A DNA stretch of 64,000 bases, from the NCBI GenBank assembly GCA_022571515.1, contig JACZXQ010000010.1, positions 1 to 64,000 of the forward strand, read 5' to 3'. Positions 1 to 9,208 of this stretch are shown piece after piece. The notes beneath the pieces are model-generated. The model was not told the DNA's origin. It worked only from the letters and a program-made list of their open reading frames with translations, and made no database searches. This stretch comes from Gemmatimonadota bacterium. Its GTDB lineage: Bacteria; Gemmatimonadota; Gemmatimonadetes; Longimicrobiales; Gaopeijiaceae. Both the position numbers and the translations under genes were made by a program. Positions within the stretch are counted from its first letter, which is position 1. Every line of letters starts with the position of its first letter.

Positions 1-132
1 GGAGTCCTCGACCTCTGGTTCGAGCGCGACATCAAACCCCGTCTCAAGGGGCACGCACGGCTGATTCGGTTCGCCGAGGCTTTACGATGTACTGGTGCAG
101 GACCCGCCGGGGAGGCTGGCGTCTGGGCATGA
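1..132 (+). pseudogene. Group II intron reverse transcriptase/maturase fragment
   Basis: Frame 1 reads directly from the window edge as VLDLWFERDIKPRLKG followed by HARLIRFA. This matches the stretch just before the catalytic YADD box of group II intron-encoded reverse transcriptases. Where YADDF should follow, the sequence gives FAEALRC and runs to a stop at 130-132, so the catalytic Asp pair and all later domains are gone. The 5' part lies outside the window. I infer a dead retroelement remnant; a truncated retron-type RT is a less likely alternative. Confidence 0.6.
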
Positions 133-189
133 AGACACGCAAGGCGCGCATCTGGAGGGCCCAAATATCGATCCTGGCATTGCGGATGA

Positions 190-330
190 GGTTTTCGCGG
201 AGCGCGGGGGCAACTGGCCGGCCTGCCGGTGCAGGTGACGTTCTTCGACCCAGTGACGTTGTTGGCCGTAGGAGCTATCCTGTCCAGCGTCGCGTTCTGC
301 GAGCCGGCCTGTCACAAACGGGCCGGCTCG
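190..330 (+). pseudogene. Possible remnant of an ADOP/MacB-type ABC permease C-terminus
   Basis: Frame 1 from about 205 reads GQLAGLPVQVTFFDPVTLL, then AVGAILSSVAF and a Pro/Arg-containing end. This resembles the last transmembrane helix of FtsX/MacB-like (ADOP) permeases, whose tails typically read DPxTLxxVxxLLxxVA followed by PARRA. An in-frame stop at 187-189 and the lack of any upstream domain mean it cannot be a working gene. Resemblance is judged by eye over about 40 residues, so the assignment is tentative. Confidence 0.35.
300..330. terminator. Strong 10-bp inverted repeat (terminator-like hairpin without a U tract)
   Basis: CGAGCCGGCC at 300-309 pairs perfectly with GGCCGGCTCG at 321-330 around an 11-nt loop. 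No T run follows on either strand, so it is not a classical intrinsic terminator. It separates the decayed fragments from the sigma factor gene and may insulate it. Confidence 0.4.
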
Positions 331-403
331 TCCGTTCCTCCAATGGATTCGGTCGGAGACGCCACCAAACGGCGGGCTCCTTGAGACCAAACAAGAGAGC
401 CGC

Positions 404-904
404 GTGGATTTCGAGACCGTCTTCGACGAACTGTACCCTGGCCTGTTCCGCTACTGCCACCGCCTGACCGGTGACGCGGACGTAGCCGACGATATCACGC
501 AGGAAACGTTCGTACGGCTCTACGAGCGGCAGGTCGAGGGTACGGAGGAAAGTGTGAGGGCTTGGCTCTTTCGTACCGCCATCCACCTTGTGCGGGATCG
601 CCACCGCCTTCGGAAGAACCGGAGGCGGCTCCTGGAGGCCAACCCGGTCCAGCCGGCAGGCACGGAGCTTCCCGACCGGACGGTGGAGCGGAGTGCGGAC
701 GTCGCGCGAGTACGGGCGGCCCTGGACGGGCTGAAGGACCGGGACCGGGAAATGCTGCTGCTACGCTACGAAGGCTTCAGCTATCGCGAGATAGCGGAGG
801 CTTTCGACGTCGCCGCGGGATCTGTGGGCACGCTCCTGGCCCGGGCGGAACGACGATTCACGAACGCTTACGATCCCCCTGGGGAGAACGATGACGCATC
901 TTGA
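404..904 (+). CDS. ECF-family RNA polymerase sigma factor
   Basis: 166-aa sigma-70 family protein of the extracytoplasmic-function type. Region 2 spans about residues 8-75 and includes the motif DDITQETFVRLYER, which binds core polymerase and the -10 element. Region 4 spans about 105-155 and includes LKDRDREMLLLRYEGFSYRE, an HTH that reads the -35 element. The linker is short, as usual for ECF factors. The start is a GTG at 404, which places the protein beginning right at region 2. The next gene, a zinc-finger anti-sigma factor, overlaps by 14 bp, the standard sigma/anti-sigma arrangement. The TonB receptor and outer-membrane barrel that follow are plausible regulon members. Confidence 0.93.
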   Translation: MDFETVFDELYPGLFRYCHRLTGDADVADDITQETFVRLYERQVEGTEESVRAWLFRTAIHLVRDRHRLRKNRRRLLEANPVQPAGTELPDRTVERSADVARVRAALDGLKDRDREMLLLRYEGFSYREIAEAFDVAAGSVGTLLARAERRFTNAYDPPGENDDAS

Positions 905-1691
905 CGAGGGACAGCTGAGGGCGCTGCTCGACGACGAGTTGAGCGACGCCGAAGCGGGGTTGGCGCGGGTGCACCTCGGCGGGTGCGACGAATGCGCGCA
1001 ACTACTCGCGCGGATCGACGCCCGAAGCGTCACCGCACGCGAGGCGATCGCCATCCTCGACGTGCCCGCTCCGGCGGCCCGAACGCGGGAGGCCGTGCGG
1101 GCCCGAGTGCGCGGAGCGTCGTCGAGCTCCGAGCGATCCGTCCCCCGCGATGCCGGCGCCTGGGCGCCCTTCCACCTCACGCTCAAGCGGGCGGCTGTCA
1201 TCGCGCTACTGCTCACCGGCCTCGCCGCCGCGCTTCCGGGATCGGCCGTACGTGCGTGGATGGTGTCGGGCTGGAGGGTGGCGGTGGAGATGTTCACCGG
1301 CGCCGAATCCGGGGCGCAACCCGCCGCCGCCGAGTTGGCCACCTCGGGACAGGAATCTGACGTGGCGGGCGTCCAGTTCGAGGTCACGGACGAGCCGCTC
1401 AGGATCGTGCTCGCCCAGATCGAGGCAGGCTCGCTGGTGGTGGTTCGCTTCATCGAGGGTACGCGCGCCGCGTTCAGTGGCTCCGACGTGCGATTCCGCC
1501 GCACCGCCGACGGACACTTCGAGGTCACCGGCGGCTCGGGCATCATCCGAATCGACGTGCCACGGACGGTCGCCGATGCATCATTGCGGGTGAACGAGCG
1601 TATATACCTCACCGTGGCCGGCGATCGAATCGATGCGACCGGCCCCATCGAAGCGCAGGCACCGGAGGAGATCTCGTTTCGGGTCCGGTAG
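891..1691 (+). CDS. Anti-sigma factor with zf-HC2 domain and one membrane helix
   Basis: 266 aa. The N-terminus holds a zinc-binding anti-sigma (ZAS/zf-HC2) signature, a His followed by CDEC (HLGGCDECA, about residues 28-36). One hydrophobic helix lies at about residues 100-118 (AAVIALLLTGLAAALPG), followed by a 150-residue C-terminal region with predicted beta character that would be extracytoplasmic. It should hold the upstream ECF sigma inactive until a periplasmic signal is sensed. The 14-bp overlap with the sigma gene indicates translational coupling. It is not a FecR-type regulator, because no FecR domain is recognisable. The C-terminal sensor part is not assigned. Confidence 0.85.
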   Translation: MTHLDEGQLRALLDDELSDAEAGLARVHLGGCDECAQLLARIDARSVTAREAIAILDVPAPAARTREAVRARVRGASSSSERSVPRDAGAWAPFHLTLKRAAVIALLLTGLAAALPGSAVRAWMVSGWRVAVEMFTGAESGAQPAAAELATSGQESDVAGVQFEVTDEPLRIVLAQIEAGSLVVVRFIEGTRAAFSGSDVRFRRTADGHFEVTGGSGIIRIDVPRTVADASLRVNERIYLTVAGDRIDATGPIEAQAPEEISFRVR

Positions 1692-1704
1692 CACGGGCGC
1701 GGAT

Positions 1705-3984
1705 ATGACGAGACCGACGAGAGTCCTGATGTTCACCCACGTTGCGTTCACGGCCATGCTTTTGGCGGCTCAAGCGCCTCCCACGGGGGCGATCGAGGGC
1801 GTGGTGCGCGGATATCGGCAGGGCTTCGGCGATGCACTCCCCTTCGCGGTGGTGCAGGTCGTGGTGGGTAGCTCACGGCGGAACGTGGTGGCTGACAGCC
1901 TAGGGCGCTATCGGATCGACGGGATCGCCGCGGGCATGGTGAGCGTGAACGTCAGTCACCCCGGACACGTGCCGGCGAGCATGGACGTGAGCGTCCCTGC
2001 GGGTGGCTCCGTGTCGCTGGACATCGACCTCGCGCGCCGCCCGATCGAGCTCGACCCCCTGACGGTGGTGGGGGATCCTCTGGGCGCCGAGTCCCCCGAA
2101 AGCCGGGGAGACGACCCCCTGCTCCCCGATGTGGAAGTCGTCGCTTTAGGCGCGAGCCCCGGGCTGGCTGAAGCCGGCTTGGGCGAGGCCGCCGCGGCGC
2201 TTCCGGGTAACGACCCGTCCGATCCGTCGGACGTGCTGTTCATGCGCGGCTCCACCACGGATATCAAGCTCGTGTTGCTGGACGGCGCTCCCGTGTATAC
2301 GCCGTTCCACCTCGGCGGACTGCTTCAAAGCTTCGATCCTGCGGCACTCGGGGCCGCGACCCTCCATGTGGGTGGCGCGCCCGCGCGGTACGATGGAGGG
2401 CTCTCGTACATCTTGGACCTCCGCACGCGGAGTCCCCGCCGCGATCGCCTGCGGGTGAGAGGGTCGGCGGACCTTCTCAGCGGCCAGATCGGGCTGGAAG
2501 GCCCCCTGGGCGAGCGCGTCGGATTCGCCGCCTCGGGCCGGGCCCTCCACGATTGGGGCAGCGGGGTGCTGGGTAGCGGCCACACCCCTTACGGATACGA
2601 GGAGGCCCTCGGGCGCCTCGAAGCGACGCTTGCCGAGGGACACCGCCTCGCGGCCACAGGGTTCTGGAACAGGGAGTCCGTGCTCCTTACGACGGACGGC
2701 AGTCGCGCCGAGGCCGGCGTGCGTGCATCGGGGCCGGATGACGCGAGCTGGGGCAACGGCGTGGTCTCGCTGGCGTATCACGGCGGAATAGGGAACGTGA
2801 CGCTGGACGCCTCAGCCTCGGCGAGCGACTACCGGGCCGACCTGCCCCTGAGGCCAGCGGCCGACACGGCAGACGCCTTCGACGGCTTCCTGGCCAGCGC
2901 GGAGACGCGGCGCGTTCGCTTTACGCTGGACGCTTCCGCTCCCCTGGGCGCGAACAGGGTTCGCTTCGGAGCGGTGATCGACCGCGTCACGAACCGCTAT
3001 TCGGCCCGGCTGCTCAATGATCCTGCCGCGACACCCGACGAAAGTGAGGCTGAAGGCGTGGTGACGGGGGCCTACGTTGACGGCTCACGAACCATCGCGC
3101 TGGGCATCGACGTCAGGGCGGGCCTGCGCGCGGACGCCTTCTCGACCGAACGCGGGCTGCGGCTGGCCCCCCGCCTGGCGTTCCTCGTGAGCCTGAGCCC
3201 CGACGCGCTGCTCACCGTCGCCGCCGGGCGCTACCACCAGTACACCCGCGCCACCGACCAGCAGGTGGAGCTGGCCGTCTCCGACGGAACGCCCGCCCCG
3301 GTGTCAGGGCCCCTGCTCTCCGTGGCCACGGCGGACCACGTGGTGCTGTCGCTCGACCAGCAGCTCCGGGGCGACGTACGCCTCGGCATCGAGGGATTCT
3401 GGAAGAGCTTCTCCGACCTCGGGGGACCTGGAAGTGCACCGCTCACGAGCTCCGGCGTGGATGTGCGCGTGTCGCACCGCGGATCGCGCGCCACCGCCTG
3501 GCTCGGCTACAACCTCTCCTGGTTCTGGTCGGGCACCGATCCTCAAGGTACCACGTCGGAGTTTGCCGGTCGCCAGCTCCTGAGCGTGGGCCTCGACGGC
3601 TCACTCGGGAACAGGACCGGAGGCGCGTTGCGGCTGGCATACAGCGCGGGACTGCCGTTCACCAGCATTCCCTTCGGGCAGCGTGGGATCGGGGACGCGG
3701 TGAGCCCCTCCGTAGCGGGCGGAGACCTGACGCAGGAGAACCCTGCGTTCTCGGGAGCCCGGCTCGGCGACGGATTCCTACGTATCGACCTGGAGCTGTT
3801 CGCGCGTCTCAACACGACCATGGGCGGACGGGATGTCGAGATTCGTCCCTACCTGAAGCTCCTCAACGCTCTCGACCGGCGCGACGCCCTCTTCTTCTAC
3901 TTCGAGCCGTGGCGCGACGACGAGCTTCGCCCCATAGCCGAGCGTAGCGTGCTACCGGTCCTCGGGGTCGAGTGGCGCTTCTGA
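1705..3984 (+). CDS. TonB-dependent outer-membrane receptor with carboxypeptidase-regulatory-like N-domain
   Basis: 759 aa from the ATG at 1705; an in-frame ATG at 1633 would overlap the anti-sigma gene and precede the signal peptide. Order of parts: signal peptide ending near LLAAQA; a carboxypeptidase-regulatory-like Ig fold (about 27-105; GAIEGVVRG...GRYRIDGIAAG); a TonB-box-like DPLTVVGD; a plug domain (about 170-260; MRGSTTDIKLVLLDGAPVY); then a long beta-barrel ending in the outer-membrane signature Phe (VEWRF). The family imports siderophores, vitamins, glycans or peptides using TonB energy, but the substrate cannot be read here. Its position after a sigma/anti-sigma pair suggests signal-dependent expression. 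Confidence 0.9.
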   Translation: MTRPTRVLMFTHVAFTAMLLAAQAPPTGAIEGVVRGYRQGFGDALPFAVVQVVVGSSRRNVVADSLGRYRIDGIAAGMVSVNVSHPGHVPASMDVSVPAGGSVSLDIDLARRPIELDPLTVVGDPLGAESPESRGDDPLLPDVEVVALGASPGLAEAGLGEAAAALPGNDPSDPSDVLFMRGSTTDIKLVLLDGAPVYTPFHLGGLLQSFDPAALGAATLHVGGAPARYDGGLSYILDLRTRSPRRDRLRVRGSADLLSGQIGLEGPLGERVGFAASGRALHDWGSGVLGSGHTPYGYEEALGRLEATLAEGHRLAATGFWNRESVLLTTDGSRAEAGVRASGPDDASWGNGVVSLAYHGGIGNVTLDASASASDYRADLPLRPAADTADAFDGFLASAETRRVRFTLDASAPLGANRVRFGAVIDRVTNRYSARLLNDPAATPDESEAEGVVTGAYVDGSRTIALGIDVRAGLRADAFSTERGLRLAPRLAFLVSLSPDALLTVAAGRYHQYTRATDQQVELAVSDGTPAPVSGPLLSVATADHVVLSLDQQLRGDVRLGIEGFWKSFSDLGGPGSAPLTSSGVDVRVSHRGSRATAWLGYNLSWFWSGTDPQGTTSEFAGRQLLSVGLDGSLGNRTGGALRLAYSAGLPFTSIPFGQRGIGDAVSPSVAGGDLTQENPAFSGARLGDGFLRIDLELFARLNTTMGGRDVEIRPYLKLLNALDRRDALFFYFEPWRDDELRPIAERSVLPVLGVEWRF

Positions 3985-4076
3985 TCCGTCACAGCAGATG
4001 CATCCCGGACGTTTCTCCGTAGCGAACGGGCGCATTCCCCTGGCGCCCCAATCTCCACGTCGGACGGAGCAACAAC

Positions 4077-5549
4077 ATGAAGGCTCGGTTAGTAGGCATC
4101 ATCGTGCTGATCACGGCGCTGATCTCCCTTACTCCCGTGACGGCGACCGGGCAGTTGATCTCGCTGAAAACCGTGCCCGTCGCGGCGGGAGACCAATTTC
4201 TCACGCTCCCATCCGCGCGTCTCGGGATGGCGGGAGTGTCCATCGCCCTCGACGACATGCTGGCGGATCCCTTCGTGAACCCGGCCAAGGGCGCTCTCAT
4301 CGACGAGCCCATCCTGGTTAGCGCCCCCACATTCTACAGCATCTCCGAGGAGGGCGGCGCCGGCAGGACGCTGCCCATCACGGCCTACTTCAGGTCGGAG
4401 CGCGGCTTCGGCGCTCTCTCGTTCGCACTTCAGCAGATCGAGGGCGGACAGAATCGGACGTTCGTCTCTCCCGGCGTGCTGTGGCTGGGCGATCCGCGGA
4501 CGCTCGACGAGTCGTCGTCCACCAACGTCTACGCGCACGGCGTGATCGGCAGGGAGCTCGGCGGCGGGCTGTCGCTGGGCGCCAGCATCTCGCTGGCCAA
4601 GCTCGAGGCGGTCCACGGCGTGGAGCACCTGTACGCGCTGAGCGACGGTATCGAACAGTCGGGCCACACCGTGGACTTCCGCACCGGCCTTTTCCTCGAC
4701 CGGAACGGACGGCACTTCGAGGCGGTGTTGCTTCACAACCGCTTCAACATGACGCACGACGTCTCGTACCTGGAGTGGTTCTGGCGCGACATGGACTTTC
4801 TGCCCACGGTGACCACCCGGATCGAGACCAACCTGGACCGCACGCGCACCTGGGGACTTCACCTGGGCTTTGCGCAGCCGCTCACGGCCAGCGGTTGGAG
4901 GATCGGAGGAATCGTGACCGCGAATCGGAAATCGCACCCCAAGATCCCAAACTACGAGATCCAGAACATTCCGAGAGACCCTGGGACGTCCTGGGCCTAC
5001 AACTTCGGGGTCGGCATCGCCAAGTCCAGCGGGCCCGCAACGTTCGGAGTGGATCTCGTCTTCGAGCCCATCTGGAGCGACACCTGGGCCGAGGCCGAGG
5101 GCGCCGTTACCACCGCGAGCGGCACCACCATCCCGGACGGTGGCAAGACCATCGAGAACGATTTCTTCTTTACCAACGTCCATATCCGGATCGGCCTGGC
5201 CTACGAGACGGAGAGGGCCGGTTTCCAGATCGGGGTTCAGAGCCGCTCGTACGACTACAGGCTCGAACAGATCAACAACGTCGAGCACACCTTCCGCAAA
5301 CAGGAGGAGAGCTGGATGGAGTGGACGCCCAGCCTGGGAGCGAAGGTCAAGTTCCCCGAAGTCGAGATCGCCTACTACGGGAGGCTCACAACTGGCACCG
5401 GGCGGCCGGGCACGCGGTTCACAGGCCCCCGCGCCGCGGGGGACCTCGGCCTCGCGAGCGACTTCATCGTCGCGCCGGAGGGACCACTCACGCTTCAGGA
5501 CGCGCGCGTCCTGACCCACCAGGTGAGCGTCTCCATTCCCATCCGCTGA
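4077..5549 (+). CDS. Putative outer-membrane beta-barrel protein (PorV-like)
   Basis: 490 aa with a clear Sec signal peptide (about residues 1-25, ending TATGQL). The mature part is rich in alternating hydrophobic/polar strands with aromatic girdles and ends in VSIPIR. The early motif LPSARLGMAGVSIALDDML...NPA resembles PorV/FadL-like barrels, where GxAGA...NPA lies near the N-terminus. I infer an outer-membrane porin or secretion-associated barrel. It follows the TonB receptor by 92 bp in the same direction and may be co-transcribed. There is a GGAG Shine-Dalgarno-like sequence just before the ATG. Exact function is unassigned. Confidence 0.65.
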   Translation: MKARLVGIIVLITALISLTPVTATGQLISLKTVPVAAGDQFLTLPSARLGMAGVSIALDDMLADPFVNPAKGALIDEPILVSAPTFYSISEEGGAGRTLPITAYFRSERGFGALSFALQQIEGGQNRTFVSPGVLWLGDPRTLDESSSTNVYAHGVIGRELGGGLSLGASISLAKLEAVHGVEHLYALSDGIEQSGHTVDFRTGLFLDRNGRHFEAVLLHNRFNMTHDVSYLEWFWRDMDFLPTVTTRIETNLDRTRTWGLHLGFAQPLTASGWRIGGIVTANRKSHPKIPNYEIQNIPRDPGTSWAYNFGVGIAKSSGPATFGVDLVFEPIWSDTWAEAEGAVTTASGTTIPDGGKTIENDFFFTNVHIRIGLAYETERAGFQIGVQSRSYDYRLEQINNVEHTFRKQEESWMEWTPSLGAKVKFPEVEIAYYGRLTTGTGRPGTRFTGPRAAGDLGLASDFIVAPEGPLTLQDARVLTHQVSVSIPIR

Positions 5550-5781
5550 ACCGCCTCGGGGGCGCCGTGTCAGCCGTCGGCGCGGCGCCTTCCATACCCC
5601 GTCCTGTTCAACATCCCTAGACGCACCGGGTCCAAAACGCGCCACGTCGACCACGATGGACTCCCCGATCTCGAGATCCCGGAGGGGTGACTTCGTCGTA
5701 TACGTATGATCGGACAACAACCCTACGTACTCCGACCAAACTCCCCAGCGCTCAATGACGCAGACGAAGAACGAAGCGTAC

Positions 5782-6099
5782 ATGAGCAGCTTCACACCCG
5801 AGCAGCTTGAGTTCTTCTACGGCTTTCCGACCTGGGTGGTCGCGGCCTGGGCCGTTGCGGTCTGGGGCAGTGTGATTGGTTCGGTGCTGCTGCTCTCGAG
5901 GAAGGGTGTCGCGGTTCAAGCGTTCCTCGTCTCCCTCATCGCCATGGTGGTCACCACAATCCACAATTACGTCTTGTCCAACGGATTCGAGATCGTCGGG
6001 GACCCCTTCGCCCTCGCCTTCACCGCCGTAATCTTCTTAGTCGCAGTGGCACTGTTTCTCTACGCCCGCGCCATGCATCAGCGAGGCGTGCTCGCGTAG
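5782..6099 (+). CDS. Small integral membrane protein (about four helices)
   Basis: 105 aa from the ATG at 5782; an alternative ATG at 5755 would add nine polar residues. I prefer 5782 because similar small proteins begin with a SFTPEQL-like segment directly before FxxFPTW. Hydrophobic helices lie at about residues 17-38, 43-60 and 75-95. Proteins of this type are sometimes labelled sugar transporter in databases, but I see no transport motif and assign no function. It is convergent with the S9 peptidase gene downstream. Confidence 0.6.
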   Translation: MSSFTPEQLEFFYGFPTWVVAAWAVAVWGSVIGSVLLLSRKGVAVQAFLVSLIAMVVTTIHNYVLSNGFEIVGDPFALAFTAVIFLVAVALFLYARAMHQRGVLA

Positions 6100-6116
6100 G
6101 GGGCATGGGCCAAGAG

Positions 6117-8240
6117 CTAGTTCAGCCCCGCCTCCCCGTCCGTGACCGGCTTCGGCTTCACCGCCACGAACCGCTTGAACCACTTGGCCTGTTCTTGGTC
6201 CAGGAAGATCCGGTGCCTGGGCTCCCGGATGCCGTGTCCCTCTCTCGGGAAGCGCAGGAACTCCACTTCCTTGCCCATCTTCTTGAGGGTGCGGAAGTAC
6301 CCCTCGCCCTGTGCGATCGGTACGCGGCGGTCCCGCTCACCGTGGGTGATGAGAAGCGGGGTGGTCACGTTGGCCGCGAATTCGACCGCCGACCACCGCT
6401 CGAAGGTGTCCTTGGTCTCCCACGGGAGTCCGCCGAAGCCGAACTCGAGCAGGTAGGGAATGTCGGTCTGGCCGTAGAAGGCGTACCAGTCGGAGATCGC
6501 GGCGTGGCCGATGGCGGCCTTGAAGCGGTCTGTCTGGGTGATCGTCCAGAACGTCATGAAGCCGCCGTAGCTGCCGCCCATGATCGCTAAGTTGTCGGGG
6601 TCCGCGACGCCCATCTCGACGACGTGGTCCACGCCGGCCATGAGGTCCTCCAGGTCCTTGCCACCCCAGTCCATGTAGTTGGCGTTCGAGAACTCGAGCG
6701 TGCGGCCGGAGCTTCCGCGTGGGTTGCCGCGCAGCACCGCGTAGCCACGCGCGGCCCAAATCTGCGACCCCGGGCTGAACGCCTTGGAGTACCGACCGTG
6801 CGGCCCGCCGTGCACTTGGAGGATCATCGGGTAGCGCTGTCCGGGCTCGTATCCGATCGGGTAGGTGAGGATGCCTTCGATCTCCCAACCATCCGCGCCC
6901 TCCCATGTGAGCAGCTCGGATTCGGCGAGCTCGAAGTCCTCCATCATGCCGGTCGGGCTGAGGATGTGCTCGACGTTCGAGCCGTCTATGTCTGCCATGA
7001 ACACCTCGCCCGTCGTGTACAGGGAGCTGCCCGTGAAGAGGAGCTTGGTGCCGTCGTCTGAAATGCGTGTGCCACCGTAGATGTAATCGTCGTCCGGCAG
7101 GATCACCTCGGGCTCACCGCCCGCTGCGGACACCTTGTAGAGGTGTGAAGACATGCCGTTCGCTATGGTGAAGAGGATCTCAGTACCGTCTCCAGACCAT
7201 GCGACGCCTGATGCCGAGTAATCCATCCCCTCCGTGAGGTTCCTCGGCTCCCCGCCCGCTACGTCGACTACGAACACGTCGCTCTGCCTCGCGCCGCTGT
7301 TCTCCCCGAGGCTGCCCGTGTAGGCGATGCGGTCGCCGTCCGGCGACCAGGCCGGTCCGCGGTCGGGCCCGGTGTTCGTCGTGAGTTGCCGGGGCTCCCC
7401 GCCCTCGGCAGAGACGACGAAAATGTCGGAGTTGTCACTCCGATCCGGATCACCCATGCGGCTTCCGGTACGGTTCGACGTGAAGGCGATCCACTGCCCG
7501 TCAGGAGACCATGTCGGGCCCTGGTGGTCGAACTCGCCCTCGGTGATCTGGGTCTTCTTTCCTGCTGCGACGTCGTAGGTCCAGATGTGTCTATATGTCA
7601 GTTTCTGCTCGGCGTAGTATCCGTCGTCCCGGACCTTCTGGCGGGCCTCCCACTCCTCCTTGTCCGCACGGTCCGTGGTTTCCGTGTAGGCCACCATGCT
7701 GTAGTCGTCGGTGAATGACCCACCCCGCGGGGCGTCCTCGTCTTCGAAGAAGGGCACGGCCTCACCACCCTGGAGCGAGATTGCCCAGAGGGGGGCACCG
7801 CCCGCCTCGTCCCGTCCACCGCGGCCACCCGGAGGCGGACCAGCGGGCGGCGCACCACCCCGCCCACCTCTGTCGTTCGCTTCGGACTCGCCGCGCCGCG
7901 AGCTGAACAGAATGCGGCCGTCCGGCAGCCAGCGCGGGTTTGTCTCACCCTTGGCCGAGTTGGTGAGTTGGAAGGACTCGCCCGACTCGAGATCATGCAC
8001 CCAGATGTGGGTGACGCTCTCCCACTCCTCCGGATCCATCTCCCGCTTGGTGAAGACCAGCTTCGTGTTGTCGGGTGAGAGTCGATAGCCGCCCCATGCG
8101 GGGAGCTGCAGCGACTCCACCATCGTCATGTGCTTCTTGCCGGCATGCTCGCTGGCGGTCTCCTCCTGCGCGAGGGCGGGCGCCGTCGGCACCAGGGTAG
8201 CGGCGAGCAGGAGCGATGCGAGTCTCGGAGTGACGTTCAT
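6117..8240 (-). CDS. S9 family peptidase (prolyl oligopeptidase/acylaminoacyl-peptidase type)
   Basis: 707 aa, exported. The start is the ATG at 8240, preceded by GGAAGGA, giving a Sec signal peptide that ends in PALAQE; an in-frame ATG at 8270 would add ten polar residues. The N-terminal 420 residues form a WD40-like beta-propeller with repeated PxWSPDGxxIAF units. The C-terminal alpha/beta-hydrolase carries the nucleophile Ser in GGSYGGF, an Asp in GERDRRVP and the His in REGHG, so the triad is complete. Such enzymes cut short peptides in the periplasm. A Gly/Arg/Pro-rich low-complexity loop (GGRGGAPPAGPPPGGRGG) interrupts the propeller near residues 130-150, with no obvious role. Confidence 0.92.
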   Translation of the reverse strand: MNVTPRLASLLLAATLVPTAPALAQEETASEHAGKKHMTMVESLQLPAWGGYRLSPDNTKLVFTKREMDPEEWESVTHIWVHDLESGESFQLTNSAKGETNPRWLPDGRILFSSRRGESEANDRGGRGGAPPAGPPPGGRGGRDEAGGAPLWAISLQGGEAVPFFEDEDAPRGGSFTDDYSMVAYTETTDRADKEEWEARQKVRDDGYYAEQKLTYRHIWTYDVAAGKKTQITEGEFDHQGPTWSPDGQWIAFTSNRTGSRMGDPDRSDNSDIFVVSAEGGEPRQLTTNTGPDRGPAWSPDGDRIAYTGSLGENSGARQSDVFVVDVAGGEPRNLTEGMDYSASGVAWSGDGTEILFTIANGMSSHLYKVSAAGGEPEVILPDDDYIYGGTRISDDGTKLLFTGSSLYTTGEVFMADIDGSNVEHILSPTGMMEDFELAESELLTWEGADGWEIEGILTYPIGYEPGQRYPMILQVHGGPHGRYSKAFSPGSQIWAARGYAVLRGNPRGSSGRTLEFSNANYMDWGGKDLEDLMAGVDHVVEMGVADPDNLAIMGGSYGGFMTFWTITQTDRFKAAIGHAAISDWYAFYGQTDIPYLLEFGFGGLPWETKDTFERWSAVEFAANVTTPLLITHGERDRRVPIAQGEGYFRTLKKMGKEVEFLRFPREGHGIREPRHRIFLDQEQAKWFKRFVAVKPKPVTDGEAGLN

Positions 8241-8334
8241 GATTCCTTCCTGATCGAGTGACTTCCTCAAAATCGAAGGTGGGAGGGACTCGGGACAAGT
8301 CGCACTGCCTGAGGACGGCGACAGAACGTTGGTG

Positions 8335-9198
8335 CTAGCCCTCGTCGTTCTCCGGGATCTTGATCCCGATGCCTCCTTGGATCCTCACCAGGGTCGGTAG
8401 GATCGTCCGGATGCTGTGCGACCGGTAGGCCTCGATGGCCTCGGATGGGTGGGAGAACACCGACAGGTCTTCGAGGGTCTTGATGGTAGGGAAGATCATG
8501 GGGAACGATCCGTCGCTGTTCCCGTCGAGCGCAGCCTGGGGTGTGATCCAAACGCTGTCGGAGATCTCCGCGGTGTGGAGTACGGGCTGGGTACCTTCGG
8601 GCACAGCCGCGAGGAAGAAGCGCGTGTCGTAGCGGCGCGGCTCCACCTTGGGCGTGATCCAGTGGGCGATGTACTCCACGGCCTCCCCGTCCAGTCTGCA
8701 CCCGATCCGATCGAGCACCTCGGCGAAGATCAAGCCGTCCGCGAGGAGGTCGTCCCTGCACCGGAGCGCCTCGCCGTCGGCGGCCGCATTGGGTGCGGGG
8801 CTGCCATCGGCGCGGTGGGCTACGAGAATGCCGGTCTCCTCGAACGCTTCACGAATGGCCGCGAGGTAGTAGGCTATGGCCGGCGGATCCGCTTCGGTAT
8901 CCATCGCCATGCGGACCGTGGCGTCCGCGGGGGACAGCCCGTCCACGCGGGCCAGGAGTTCGTCGGATGCGTCCTCTCGGTCGACGCGCCCGCCCGGAAA
9001 GACGTAAGCCCCGGGCACGAACCCCGCGCTGCCCGAACGCTTGAGCAGCAGGACCTCCAGGGCTCCAGGGCCCGGACGGGTCAAGACGATGGTCGCGGCC
9101 GGGCGCGGCACGGCGGGCACCTCGGGGAGCTGCTCGATGCGCTCGGCGAACCCAGGGGGTAGCCGGTCGCCGGGGATAATGAAATCGGGATCCCTCAT
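8335..9198 (-). CDS. NUDIX hydrolase (NUDT7/19-like)
   Basis: 287 aa from the ATG at 9198, which lies 11 bp after the ggt stop; the upstream ATG at 9231 would overlap that gene. A long N-terminal segment leads to VLLLKRSGSAGFVPGAYVFPGG. The Nudix box is split: the first Gly-Gly is separated from REAFEETGIL by a long insertion, as in the NUDT19/CoA-pyrophosphatase-like group. The key REx2EExG residues are intact, so Mg-dependent hydrolysis of a nucleoside diphosphate derivative is expected. Cotranscribed with gamma-glutamyltransferase. Substrate not determinable. Confidence 0.85.
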   Translation of the reverse strand: MRDPDFIIPGDRLPPGFAERIEQLPEVPAVPRPAATIVLTRPGPGALEVLLLKRSGSAGFVPGAYVFPGGRVDREDASDELLARVDGLSPADATVRMAMDTEADPPAIAYYLAAIREAFEETGILVAHRADGSPAPNAAADGEALRCRDDLLADGLIFAEVLDRIGCRLDGEAVEYIAHWITPKVEPRRYDTRFFLAAVPEGTQPVLHTAEISDSVWITPQAALDGNSDGSFPMIFPTIKTLEDLSVFSHPSEAIEAYRSHSIRTILPTLVRIQGGIGIKIPENDEG

Positions 9199-9208
9199 CG
9201 ACAAGCTT

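Noticed and set aside
4089-5795. Very long minus-strand open frame (568 codons) over the barrel gene
   Set aside because: It is antisense to a convincing signal-peptide barrel protein and lacks any recognisable motif. Such frames are common by chance in high-GC DNA. The part beyond the barrel gene (5550-5795) also gave no family.
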